From the NCBI RefSeq assembly GCF_001953975.1, contig NZ_MBEJ01000018.1, positions 1 to 64,000 on the forward strand: a DNA stretch of 64,000 nucleotides. The letters run 5' to 3'. How positions within the stretch are numbered: position 1 is the stretch's first letter; the number at the start of each line of letters is the position of its first letter. Below, in pieces: positions 1 through 7,330 of the stretch. The notes beneath the pieces were generated by a model, which had not been told where the DNA came from, did not search any database, and was given only the letters and a program-made list of their open reading frames with translations. A program made the position numbers and the translations under genes. Origin of the DNA: Mycobacterium sp. NS-7484. GTDB taxonomy: Bacteria; Actinomycetota; Actinomycetes; Mycobacteriales; Mycobacteriaceae.

Positions 1-170
1 GTTGTGTTTAAGTGCCAGGCCAAGCCGGCTGGTGGGGGGGCCGGGGCGGGGGGGGGGGGGACAGCCACCGGCCCCGGGGTCTTGGATGCCGGCCCCGCCG
101 ACAGGCCCGCTACCGCTTCGCGAACCACTTCGCGCACCAAGGCACGTAGGTCGTCTCTGCTGACGTTCAT
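1..170 (-). CDS. Microcompartment cargo-like protein, N-terminus only (partial)
   Basis: This minus-strand reading frame starts with ATG at 170, sharing an ATGA overlap with the stop of the shell-protein gene, and runs off the left edge. The visible 56 residues begin with a predicted amphipathic helix (about residues 5-23, core DDLRALVREVVREAV). A Pro/Ala linker follows, encoded partly by a run of 13 C on the coding strand. A short amphipathic helix joined to a flexible linker is the usual form of an encapsulation peptide that docks enzymes to the inner face of bacterial microcompartments. The helix resembles the C-terminal tail of the aldehyde dehydrogenase two genes upstream. The catalytic part lies outside the window, so the enzyme cannot be named. 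It is the fourth gene of the operon seen here. Confidence 0.6.
   Translation of the reverse strand, partial: MNVSRDDLRALVREVVREAVAGLSAGPASKTPGPVAVPPPPAPAPPPAGLAWHLNT
48..60. repeat. Homopolymer run of 13 G
   Basis: There are thirteen consecutive G on the plus strand, with another run of 7 G at 34-40. The run lies inside the proline-rich linker of the partial minus-strand gene, where it reads as Pro codons. Such tracts are prone to slippage and to sequencing error, so the frame to its left is less certain than the frame to its right. Confidence 0.9.
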
Positions 171-772
171 GCAGTGGCCCTGGCCAGTGCGTCTTGGGCC
201 GCCTCGGCCGCGGTGCGGATGTCGGCCTCGGTACCGGACAGGTACACGCGGCCGGTGGCGCCGATCATCCGGAAGTCGATCACCTTGATGTCGGCGGCTT
301 TCTCGGCCTCGTTGGTGGCCAGGATCGCGTAGGACGCCGGCTGAACCTCGAGGACGAACAGCGATTCCCCGGGCAGCACCATCGAGCCGATCTTGTTGCG
401 GTTGATCAGGAATGCGTGTTGGTGGTCGACGCTGGAGATGATCCGCGAGGCCAGCACTTCCGGTCGTTTCGCGTTGCCGGTGTCACCGCCGAGCTCATCG
501 AGCGCGGCGTCGGCCGCGGCCTTCACCGCACCGGTCTCACCGTGGAACTCCAGGTACCCGAATTGCCGCTCGACCACGAGGATTCCGGCCTTGACCTCGG
601 CATGCTTGAGCGCCACGTCGGTGACCCCCTCGATGTCGAGGCCGGGGGCCACCTCGATGATCTGGGCTGCCTGGTTGGCCCGGGGCAGGGCACCTTTGAT
701 CCAGGTGCCCAGATACGACATCGTCTGCGGTTGCAGCCGGTCGATGAAGATAAAGGAACGCAGTTCGGCCAC
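167..772 (-). CDS. BMC-T tandem-domain microcompartment shell protein
   Basis: This 201-residue protein is made of two BMC domains (about 1-95 and 105-195). The length and two-domain form fit trimeric BMC-T shell proteins that build pseudo-hexagonal facets and may carry a gated pore. It starts with GTG at 772, four bases after the aldehyde dehydrogenase stop, and its own stop overlaps the next start (ATGA), so translation is probably coupled. With the phospholyase and aldehyde dehydrogenase upstream, it matches the Rhodococcus-Mycobacterium microcompartment (RMM, aminoacetone utilisation) described in M. smegmatis, where MSM0275 is the BMC-T protein. Hexameric BMC-H and pentameric shell genes are expected to the left, outside the window. 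Confidence 0.9.
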   Translation of the reverse strand: MAELRSFIFIDRLQPQTMSYLGTWIKGALPRANQAAQIIEVAPGLDIEGVTDVALKHAEVKAGILVVERQFGYLEFHGETGAVKAAADAALDELGGDTGNAKRPEVLASRIISSVDHQHAFLINRNKIGSMVLPGESLFVLEVQPASYAILATNEAEKAADIKVIDFRMIGATGRVYLSGTEADIRTAAEAAQDALARATA

Positions 773-776
773 AGCC

Positions 777-2324
777 CTACCTCTTGATCAGTTGTGCGAG
801 TTCTTCGACGACCAGCGCGCGCAGCTCGGCCCGCAACGCGTCCAGCCCCGGGTCGTTCGACCGGCCTGTCGCGGCATAGGAGCGGCGCGGTGGCACCGCG
901 ACGCCGTTGCGGTCGTTGGATGCGCGCGGATACTCCGGCACGGGACCGGCGGGCGCGTGCCACGGGTCGATGCCCGCGAAATTGCCCATCGGCACCGCCG
1001 AATCGCTGTTGTAGGCGATGCGGGCCCAGTTGATCAGGTTCTGCGGTTGCAGGTTCTCACCGATCGAGCTGCGCCCGACGAAACCGGTGCCGATGGTCAT
1101 CGACGGCGCCAGGTTGGTGTCCAGCCCTGAACTGCCGGTGCTGTTGCCGACGTTGACCGACACCCGCAGCACGGGTACCTGCGCAGCGAAATCGGTGATC
1201 ACCGAGGCGTTCTCGCTGTGGATGGCGGCCGAGTGGCCGGCCCCGCCGATCCGGACGACGGCCCGGGCCGCGCGGATACCGCGGGCGGCGTCGGCCGCGG
1301 TGGTCATGCCCAGCACCGGGGACAGCTTTTCGTGGGCCAGCATCTCCTCGGCGATCACGTCACCGAACGGCGCGATGAGCACCCGGGTCTTGGGGGTCAC
1401 CCGCAGCCCGGCCTGCCCGGCGATCCAGGCGGCGTCGCGGCCCACGACCTCGGTGTTGAGGTGGCCGTCGGCAAACATGTAGGCCCGCAGCCGCCGTGCG
1501 CTGTCCTCGTCGAGGATGTGTGCCCCGGCGCGGGTCAGTGCCCCGCCGAGCCGCTCGGCGATCGCGTCCTCGGCGATCAGCACGGATTCGTTGGTACACA
1601 GCACCGAGTTGTCGAACGCCTTGCTGTCCACGATCCGCTTGGCCGCCGCATTGAGATCGGCGCTGGCCTCGACGAACACCGGGACGTTGCCCGGCCCGAC
1701 GCCCAGTGCCGGGTTACCCGACGAGTACGCCGCCCGCACGACGCCGGTGCCGCCGGTGGCGACGATGACATCGGTGCGCTCGTCGGCCATCAGGGCCTGG
1801 ACGAGGGGGATCGATGGTTCGTCGATCACCTGCACGATGCCGTCGGGTGCACCGGCGGCGACGGCCGCCTCGGCCAGGAGCCGGGCCGCGTCGGCCGAGC
1901 ACCGCTTGGCCCGCGGGTGTGGGGCGATGACGACGGCGTTGCGGGTCATCAGGGCCAGGATGGTCTTGAAGTACACCGTGGCAACGGGATTGGTGGTGGG
2001 GGTGAGCGCGAGAACCACTCCGGCGGGCCGGGGTAGCTCGACGATCTTGCGTGCGGTGTCGACGCGGGGCGACACGTAGTCCTCACCCGCGTAGTAGTCG
2101 ACGATGCCGCGGGAGCAGGCCCGGTTCTTGGTCACCTTGTCGGCGGCCACACCCATACCCGTCTCGACGACGGCCTCGGTGGCGAACCGTTCGGCCGCCG
2201 CGTAGGCGGCGTCGGCCACCGCGTTGACGATGTTGGTCACCGCAGCGGCGTCGTAGTCGGCGTATGCCGCAGCGGCCCAGCGGGCCCGCTCCAGCATGTG
2301 CCCGGCTTGTGCGGTACTGGTCAT
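777..2324 (-). CDS. CoA-acylating aldehyde dehydrogenase, microcompartment type
   Basis: This 515-residue enzyme belongs to the EutE/PduP branch of acylating aldehyde dehydrogenases. In this pathway it would convert propionaldehyde to propionyl-CoA with NAD+ inside the shell. The likely catalytic cysteine is C243 in SVLCTNES, and the Gly-rich GVGPGNVPVF segment is typical of this branch. After the catalytic domain there is a Pro/Arg-rich linker and a C-terminal amphipathic helix (about 490-515, containing LDALRAELRALVVEEL), a predicted encapsulation peptide. Its start overlaps the phospholyase stop by four bases (ATGA). Ordinary aldehyde dehydrogenases lack this C-terminal tail, which supports encapsulation. 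Substrate assignment rests on the operon and on the M. smegmatis RMM work. Confidence 0.9.
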   Translation of the reverse strand: MTSTAQAGHMLERARWAAAAYADYDAAAVTNIVNAVADAAYAAAERFATEAVVETGMGVAADKVTKNRACSRGIVDYYAGEDYVSPRVDTARKIVELPRPAGVVLALTPTTNPVATVYFKTILALMTRNAVVIAPHPRAKRCSADAARLLAEAAVAAGAPDGIVQVIDEPSIPLVQALMADERTDVIVATGGTGVVRAAYSSGNPALGVGPGNVPVFVEASADLNAAAKRIVDSKAFDNSVLCTNESVLIAEDAIAERLGGALTRAGAHILDEDSARRLRAYMFADGHLNTEVVGRDAAWIAGQAGLRVTPKTRVLIAPFGDVIAEEMLAHEKLSPVLGMTTAADAARGIRAARAVVRIGGAGHSAAIHSENASVITDFAAQVPVLRVSVNVGNSTGSSGLDTNLAPSMTIGTGFVGRSSIGENLQPQNLINWARIAYNSDSAVPMGNFAGIDPWHAPAGPVPEYPRASNDRNGVAVPPRRSYAATGRSNDPGLDALRAELRALVVEELAQLIKR

Positions 2325-3601
2325 GATGCTTTACGTCCTCTCACGACGGACTCGGCCCGGGCCACCGCAACGGCGAGGCGGTCCAGCACGTCTTCACACA
2401 GCTCGCGCGAGAGCAACAGGCCCGGCTTGAACTGCAGCACACGGGGATCCAGCGTGGAGAAGATCGCCCACACCCCGTTGTCATAGAGCTCGCGCATCAC
2501 GAACTTGGCGCCCTCGGGGTGATCGAACTCCAGTCCGATCACCACACCGTTCTGCCGGATGCCGACGAACCAGTCCGGATGGTCGGCTTGGATGCGCTGT
2601 AGCCCGTGGTCGAAGATGTCGGCGATGTAGTGCACCATCGAGCGCACCTCGGGCCGGGTGGAGATCTCCAGCGTCTTCAGCGCTGCGACACAACCCAGTT
2701 CGGCGCCACCGAAGGTGGAGATGTGGCCGAAGCCGTCCTCATCGAGCCACTTCGCGGCGCGATCACTGAGCAGGGCCGCGGTGATTGGGTACATACCGCC
2801 GGACAGGCCCTTGCCGGTCACCAGGATGTCGGGCTCGATGCCGTGCTTGGTGATGCCCCACAGCTCGCCGGTACGCATCAGCCCGGTCTGGACCTCGTCG
2901 GCGATGTAGAGCGTGCCGTGTTTTTCGGTGGCCGCCTTGACCGCTTCGAGGTAACCCGGTGCGGGAAGCGGGAATCCGTAGGTGGCCGGAATGGTCTCCA
3001 TGATCACCGCCGCGACGTCGCCGCCGGCCAGCACGCGTTCCATCGCCTCGATGTCGTTGAACGGCACCTGCAGGAACTCATCGGGCTGATCGGCCAGGAA
3101 GAACTTGGCGAACCGATCGTCGCCGGTGGCCACCGCCAGACCGGTGTGCCCGTGGTAGGCCTTGACGATCGAGACGATCTTGCGCCGCTTGGTGGCGTGC
3201 CGGGCGCTCTTGAGGGCGATGTCGATCGCCTCGCCGCCGCCGGACCCGTAGGCCACCTTCTTGATCGACGCCGGCGCGGTCTCGACCAGGCGCTGTGCCA
3301 GCGCGGTGCGGGCCACCGACGGGAAGTGGTGGTTGCCGACGTCGAAGTGCGTCATGCCTTCGGTGATCGCCTGCATCACTTCGGGATTGCGGTGGCCGAG
3401 GTTGTAGGTTCCCCCGTTGAGATGCATATCGATCAGGCGGCGTCCGCCCATATCCCACAGGAAATATCCCTCGCGGCGGTCGATCACCAGATCGACACCC
3501 GTGTCGGTCCAGAACTGTGTCTTGTCTGGATTCCAGAACGTCTTGGCTCGTTCCAGCACTTCGGCTTTGGAATCGAACGTGAACGTGCCGTAGTCGTACA
3601 T
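2321..3601 (-). CDS. Class III PLP enzyme, probable 1-amino-2-propanol phosphate phospholyase
   Basis: This 426-residue protein is in the class III aminotransferase fold family. The PLP lysine is K264 in TGKGLSGG, and the DEVQTG motif supplies the Asp that contacts the cofactor pyridine nitrogen. Family members in microcompartment operons act as amine-phosphate phospholyases (relatives of ethanolamine-phosphate phospholyase) rather than as transaminases. In the aminoacetone pathway the enzyme would split aminopropanol phosphate into propionaldehyde, ammonia and phosphate, feeding the next gene's aldehyde dehydrogenase. A GAGGGAG ribosome site precedes the ATG at 3601. It is the first gene of the minus-strand operon seen here; the kinase and alcohol dehydrogenase steps are not in the window. 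A true transaminase cannot be excluded from sequence alone. Confidence 0.8.
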   Translation of the reverse strand: MYDYGTFTFDSKAEVLERAKTFWNPDKTQFWTDTGVDLVIDRREGYFLWDMGGRRLIDMHLNGGTYNLGHRNPEVMQAITEGMTHFDVGNHHFPSVARTALAQRLVETAPASIKKVAYGSGGGEAIDIALKSARHATKRRKIVSIVKAYHGHTGLAVATGDDRFAKFFLADQPDEFLQVPFNDIEAMERVLAGGDVAAVIMETIPATYGFPLPAPGYLEAVKAATEKHGTLYIADEVQTGLMRTGELWGITKHGIEPDILVTGKGLSGGMYPITAALLSDRAAKWLDEDGFGHISTFGGAELGCVAALKTLEISTRPEVRSMVHYIADIFDHGLQRIQADHPDWFVGIRQNGVVIGLEFDHPEGAKFVMRELYDNGVWAIFSTLDPRVLQFKPGLLLSRELCEDVLDRLAVAVARAESVVRGRKAS

Positions 3602-3658
3602 GCGGCTCCCTCTTCAGCTATCCGGTAGCTGTGATGGCCCTCACCGTAAACGGTTGCG

Positions 3659-3676
3659 ACCATTTGTGTCAATGGT
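3659..3676. promoter_or_regulatory. Inverted repeat in divergent microcompartment/permease promoter
   Basis: ACCATT-tgtgtc-AATGGT is a perfect 6-bp inverted repeat with a 6-bp spacer. It lies in the 184-bp gap between the divergent phospholyase (start 3601) and permease (start 3786) genes. The position and symmetry suit a dimeric repressor controlling both sides. The rest of the gap holds no gene that I can see. The cognate regulator is not in the window. Confidence 0.5.
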
Positions 3677-3785
3677 TGCAGGAAACGCTTGCGAACGCCT
3701 TTTGGTCATGCCAATATGCGTAAGGTTCGTTATGTGGTGCAGGCCACAACGGGCGTCCACTGTAACCTGGAAGGTATTCCACTAG

Positions 3786-5321
3786 ATGACCGATCAAGCT
3801 GTCGCTGGGAGCGAAACTGCAGCTCATGACGTCCAGAGACTGAAACGCAACGCCGTCGGCACCGTCGGCGTCATCTTCATGGCGGTGGCGACCGCCGCCC
3901 CGATCACGGCAATGGTCGGCAACGTCCCGATCGCTGTCGGATTCGGAAATGGTTCACATGCGCCGGCCGGCTACATCGTCGCAACCGTAGTCCTCGGCCT
4001 CTTCGCCGTCGGCTACGCGACCATGGCCAAGCACATCACCACCACCGGTGCGTTCTACGGCTATATCTCCCACGGACTCGGCCGTATCGTCGGCATGGCC
4101 AGCGGCGGATTGATCACCATGGCCTATGTGGTGTTCGAGGCCTCGTTGATCGGGATCTTCTCGTTCTTCTTCCAGAACTTCATGCAATCCCAGCTGGGCA
4201 TCCACATCCACTGGATCATCCCGGCGCTGCTGATGCTGGTCACCAACGCGGTGCTGACCTACTTCGACGTGAACCTCACCGCCAAGGTGCTCGGGGTGTT
4301 CCTGGTGACCGAGATCGTCATGTTGGCGCTCGGTGCGGTGGCAGTGCTGTTCCAGGGTGGCGGTCCGGACGGATTCGCCGTCGCCGAGACCATCAATCCC
4401 ATCGGGGCGTTCTCTCCGGCAGCCGGAATTGCCGGTGCCAGTGCCGGTTTGGGTCTGTTCTTCGCCTTCTGGTCCTGGGTCGGCTTCGAATCGACCGCCA
4501 TGTACGGCGAGGAGTCGCGTAACCCAAAGAAGATCATCCCCCGGGCCACCATGCTCAGTGTCGTCGGCGTCGGTGTGTTCTACGTGTTCGTGTCCTGGAT
4601 GGCGATCGCCGGCACCGGCCCGCAGCACGCGGTGGAACTCGCGCAGGATTCCGCGACGTCCTCGGAGATTTTCTTCGGGCCGGTGCGTGACACCTACGGC
4701 GAGTGGGCGATCACGGTGTTCAACATCCTGCTGGTCACCGGATCCTTCGCCTGCGGTATGGCGTTCCACAACTGCGCCTCGCGCTACCTGTACGCCCTCG
4801 GTCGTGAGGGACTGTCCAAGAACTTGCAGAAGACCTTGGGCGCAACACATCCCACGCACGGCTCACCGCACATCGCCTCGTTCGTGCAGAGCGGGATCGC
4901 GTTGGTGATCATCCTGGCCTTCCTGTTCGCCGGGATGGATCCGTACGTGCACATGTACACGCTGCTGGCCATCCTCGGCACCATGGCGATCCTGATCGTG
5001 CAGTCGCTGTGCGCCTTCTCGGTCATCAGCTACTTCCACATCCGCAAGAACCACCCGGTCTCCAAGCACTGGTTCAAGACCCTGATCGCCCCGGGCCTCG
5101 GCGGAATCGGCATGCTCTACGTCGTGTACCTGCTGTGGGAGCACAAGGATGCGGCGGCAGGCACGGCGTCGGGCACCCTGCTGTTCAAGCTCACGCCGTG
5201 GATCGTGGTGGGCATCTTCATCCTGGGCGCGGGTATGGCCACGTACTTCAAGCTGCGTGACCCGCGCCGTTACGAACTGATCGGCCGGATCGTGTTCGAG
5301 GACACCGTCGTTCGAGACTGA
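3786..5321 (+). CDS. APC-family amino acid/polyamine-type permease
   Basis: This 511-residue membrane protein has about 12 hydrophobic segments. It begins with the APC N-terminal pattern (RLKRNAVGTVGVIFM, then AAPITAMVGNVPIA) in the first transmembrane helix, which forms the substrate site in this superfamily. It is divergent from the microcompartment operon and shares its promoter region, so it is a good candidate for uptake of the amine substrate (aminoacetone, aminopropanol or a precursor). That role is inferred only from position. ATG at 3786 is preceded by a GGAAGG sequence about 12 bases upstream. Confidence 0.85.
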   Translation: MTDQAVAGSETAAHDVQRLKRNAVGTVGVIFMAVATAAPITAMVGNVPIAVGFGNGSHAPAGYIVATVVLGLFAVGYATMAKHITTTGAFYGYISHGLGRIVGMASGGLITMAYVVFEASLIGIFSFFFQNFMQSQLGIHIHWIIPALLMLVTNAVLTYFDVNLTAKVLGVFLVTEIVMLALGAVAVLFQGGGPDGFAVAETINPIGAFSPAAGIAGASAGLGLFFAFWSWVGFESTAMYGEESRNPKKIIPRATMLSVVGVGVFYVFVSWMAIAGTGPQHAVELAQDSATSSEIFFGPVRDTYGEWAITVFNILLVTGSFACGMAFHNCASRYLYALGREGLSKNLQKTLGATHPTHGSPHIASFVQSGIALVIILAFLFAGMDPYVHMYTLLAILGTMAILIVQSLCAFSVISYFHIRKNHPVSKHWFKTLIAPGLGGIGMLYVVYLLWEHKDAAAGTASGTLLFKLTPWIVVGIFILGAGMATYFKLRDPRRYELIGRIVFEDTVVRD

Positions 5322-5342
5322 GTCAACGGACAACGCTGGTAG

Positions 5343-5588
5343 ATGGACACTTTCGAACGTCTCCTGCTGAAGTTCGTCCTCGCGTGGGCTCCCTACGGGG
5401 GTCCACGCGAGGACGATGTCTGGCTAGAGTTCGGTATGACCGCCGAACAGCTGTGCGTCCGGTTCGCCCGGATCGTCACCAGATTGGTCCCGCGGGTCAG
5501 GACGCTGTCGGCCGCCGATCGCTGCCTGTTGGAGCGGGCCTGCCGGTACCTACGTCACCAACGTGAATCAGCTGAACGCGGCGCGTAG
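5343..5588 (+). CDS. Small hypothetical protein (DUF3263-like)
   Basis: This 81-residue acidic-then-basic protein begins 21 bases after the permease stop. Residues 8-30 (LKFVLAWAPYGGPREDDVW) resemble small actinobacterial proteins of the DUF3263 type, which have no established function. Its last 15 codons lie inside a 48-bp repeat (5544-5591) whose second copy follows the vapB gene. In that second copy the same reading frame is kept as far as a stop codon. The C-terminus may therefore mark an old gene junction. No strong ribosome site is visible. Confidence 0.55.
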   Translation: MDTFERLLLKFVLAWAPYGGPREDDVWLEFGMTAEQLCVRFARIVTRLVPRVRTLSAADRCLLERACRYLRHQRESAERGA

Positions 5589-5591
5589 GTA
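5544..5591. repeat. Direct repeat flanking vapBC, copy 1
   Basis: This is a 48-bp segment whose first 28 bases are identical to 6317-6344; the rest matches at about three bases in four. It contains an inverted repeat (GTACCTACG with CGTAGGTAC). On the minus strand it reads YLRAAFS-stop, the same as the esterase C-terminus at copy 2 (YLRATFG-stop). On the plus strand it is the 3' end of the 81-residue ORF. Confidence 0.9.
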
Positions 5592-5608
5592 CGCGCCGGC
5601 CGGCACTT

Positions 5609-6049
5609 TCAGAGCACCCGGACGAAACGCTGGTCTCGCGGTGTCAACGCCGCAGTCATGCGCCGGTCGAAGGTGACCAGTTGACCGCCCTCGGATGCGA
5701 CCAGATTGACCAGATGAAAGTCTGTCGCTTGCTTGTGTCCGGAGAAACCGATGGTGTCGATCGAGGCGCTGGCCAGACTGGAACTGTCGGCAATGAACAC
5801 CGCGCGGTTGTGGGCCCGCAATTTGGTGAGCACTGCGAGGACCTGCGCTGTCGATATCTGTTGACCCACCACTGCCGGGTTGAGCAGCAGGCGCACCAAG
5901 CCGTTCTCGGTAATCGGTGTCGTGGCGAAACGCGGGCAGGTTGCCAGCCACGCGTGCGCCTGACGGTGATGCTGGTGGGTGGCGTTGGTCAGGGCGACGA
6001 GCACGTTCACGTCGGGCATGGTGAACGTGGGCTCTGGCTCCTCAGGCAT
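5609..6049 (-). CDS. vapC: PIN-domain toxin, VapC family
   Basis: This 146-residue protein has a PIN fold with the usual acidic residues: Asp in PDVNVLVAL near the N-terminus, Glu in TENGLVRLL, and Asp in ATDFHLVNLV and TFDRRM. VapC proteins are Mg2+-dependent ribonucleases that cleave structured RNA and are blocked by VapB. The start overlaps the vapB stop by eight bases, the usual arrangement in which antitoxin precedes toxin. The TxxxxGxxRLLLNP pattern places it with the TA-type 'TGS/VapC' PIN group common in mycobacteria. The whole module sits between two copies of a 48-bp direct repeat. Confidence 0.88.
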   Translation of the reverse strand: MPEEPEPTFTMPDVNVLVALTNATHQHHRQAHAWLATCPRFATTPITENGLVRLLLNPAVVGQQISTAQVLAVLTKLRAHNRAVFIADSSSLASASIDTIGFSGHKQATDFHLVNLVASEGGQLVTFDRRMTAALTPRDQRFVRVL

Positions 6050-6272
6050 CCTCGGCTAAAGCCTTCTCAACCATTTCATCGGTGATCAGGTGGCCTTCGA
6101 CCGCTGGGAGGACCGGAAAATCCGGATCCTCAAGCTCGGCAGTCGCGTGCTGAGCTTCGTAGCCGGCCATCGCGAGCTCCGAAATCGCCTGGCCCAGGGT
6201 CATTCCACGAGCGCGGGCCATTCCTTTGGCAGCAGCGAGGACGCGCTCGTCGATGTCGACTGTCGTCCGCAT
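6042..6272 (-). CDS. vapB: Ribbon-helix-helix antitoxin, VapB family
   Basis: This is a 76-residue protein if translation starts at the internal ATG 6272 (MRTTVDIDERVL); an in-frame ATG pair at 6290/6287 would add six residues. The N-terminal beta strand plus two helices fit a ribbon-helix-helix DNA-binding domain. The acidic C-terminal tail would wrap the toxin. It should bind its own promoter together with VapC. It overlaps vapC by eight bases. Confidence 0.85.
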   Translation of the reverse strand: MRTTVDIDERVLAAAKGMARARGMTLGQAISELAMAGYEAQHATAELEDPDFPVLPAVEGHLITDEMVEKALAEDA

Positions 6273-6316
6273 TTCGCCATGGTACATCACGCATCACGCA
6301 TCAGTTTATGGCTTGT

Positions 6317-6364
6317 CGGTACCTACGTCACCAACGTGAATCAGCCGAAAGTCGCACGTAGGTA
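6317..6364. repeat. Direct repeat flanking vapBC, copy 2
   Basis: This is the second copy of the 48-bp repeat, 773 bp from copy 1 and in the same orientation. It contains the inverted repeat TACCTACGT/ACGTAGGTA. The minus-strand reading is the true C-terminus of the esterase (YLRATFG-stop at 6341). The plus-strand reading keeps the end of the 81-residue ORF (CRYLRHQRESAE) with a stop at the same place. Confidence 0.9.
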
Positions 6365-7231
6365 GTCGCATTGGCTGGCCAGGAAGGACTGGGCCACAGC
6401 AGTTTTCGCGGCGATCTGGTCGAATCCGTGGAACGCCCCGTGCACCTCTTCGACGTGAACCTCGACCCCGGCGGCGCGCAGACGTTCGGCGTAGGCCAAG
6501 TCTTCGTCGTGGAACAGGTCCAGCGTGCCGACGCCGATCCACGTCGGTGGCAGCCCGGCGAGATCGGTGCGGCGCCCGGGCACGGCCACGGCCGGGTCCG
6601 CCTTACCGAGGTAGGCAGACCAGCCGAACTTGTTGCTGCCCTGGGTCCACAACCGGTGACCGGGATTCTCCAGCTCCGGGCCCACCGACCGGTCGTCGAG
6701 CATCGGGTAGACCAGGATCTGCGCCGCGAGGGGAACCTCACCGCGATCGCGGGCCAGCAGGGCCAGGGCGGCGGCCAGGCCGCCACCGGCGCTGGCCCCG
6801 GCCACTGCAACCCGTGCGGCGTCGACCGCGGGCAGCCGCGACAACCATTTCAGGGCGTCATAGCAATCCTCGAGGCCGGCCGGGTAGGGGTTCTGCGGGG
6901 CCAGCCGGTATTTGACCGCGGCCACGGTGGCCCCGAGCTCCCGGGCAAACCGTCGGCAGAGCGCGTCGTCCTGGGCGGGGCTGCCCAGTACGTACCCGCC
7001 ACCATGGATCCACAACAGCGCCGGTGCCGGGGTGGTGACGCCCTCGGGCCGGAACAGCCGGACCCCGACACCCGAGCTCAAGGTGAGCACCTCGACGTCT
7101 CTCGGTGTCTGCCGGTTCTGCAGGCTGGTCAGCCGCTGAAACAGCGGCAGCGAGCGCCGGTTCACCATTCCGCGTGGGAGGAAGCGGGCGATGCGTGCAA
7201 GGTCGGGATGGAAACCGGTGCTGGACGTCAC
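6341..7231 (-). CDS. Alpha/beta hydrolase, HSL-family esterase
   Basis: This 296-residue esterase has the oxyanion-hole motif HGGGYVLG (about residues 75-82), the nucleophile motif GASAGGG (about 142-148), and a late Asp (DLFHDEDL) and His (HGAFHGF). These are hallmarks of hormone-sensitive-lipase-type (Lip) esterases acting on short-chain esters. Size and family fit mycobacterial LipW-like proteins, but orthology was not tested. Its last codons fall in the repeat that also flanks vapBC. A terminator-like hairpin separates it from the upstream acyl-CoA dehydrogenase gene. Confidence 0.85.
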   Translation of the reverse strand: MTSSTGFHPDLARIARFLPRGMVNRRSLPLFQRLTSLQNRQTPRDVEVLTLSSGVGVRLFRPEGVTTPAPALLWIHGGGYVLGSPAQDDALCRRFARELGATVAAVKYRLAPQNPYPAGLEDCYDALKWLSRLPAVDAARVAVAGASAGGGLAAALALLARDRGEVPLAAQILVYPMLDDRSVGPELENPGHRLWTQGSNKFGWSAYLGKADPAVAVPGRRTDLAGLPPTWIGVGTLDLFHDEDLAYAERLRAAGVEVHVEEVHGAFHGFDQIAAKTAVAQSFLASQCDYLRATFG

Positions 7232-7270
7232 GCTGTCTTTTCTACCGTGCCCGGAATCTGTCGACGTCGG

Positions 7271-7321
7271 TTTCCACGTCAGGGTCGTCGATCCGGCCCG
7301 CGCACAGCCCTGACGTGGAAA
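7271..7321. terminator. Terminator-like hairpin after acyl-CoA dehydrogenase gene
   Basis: TTTCCACGTCAGGG and CCCTGACGTGGAAA form a perfect 14-bp stem around a 23-base loop. It starts ten bases beyond the stop of the minus-strand acyl-CoA dehydrogenase gene and lies before the esterase start. Mycobacterial terminators often lack a U-tract, as here. Confidence 0.65.
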
Positions 7322-7330
7322 GCGGCGAAT

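Noticed and set aside
4..288. Plus-strand 94-codon frame at the left edge
   Set aside because: Gly-rich translation of the homopolymer region; the minus strand is the operon strand, with coupled start and stop codons.
5568..5951. Minus-strand frame ending YLRAAFS as a possible second esterase gene
   Set aside because: Only the last few codons resemble the esterase; the rest is a shadow of vapC. It is better explained as duplicated junction sequence.
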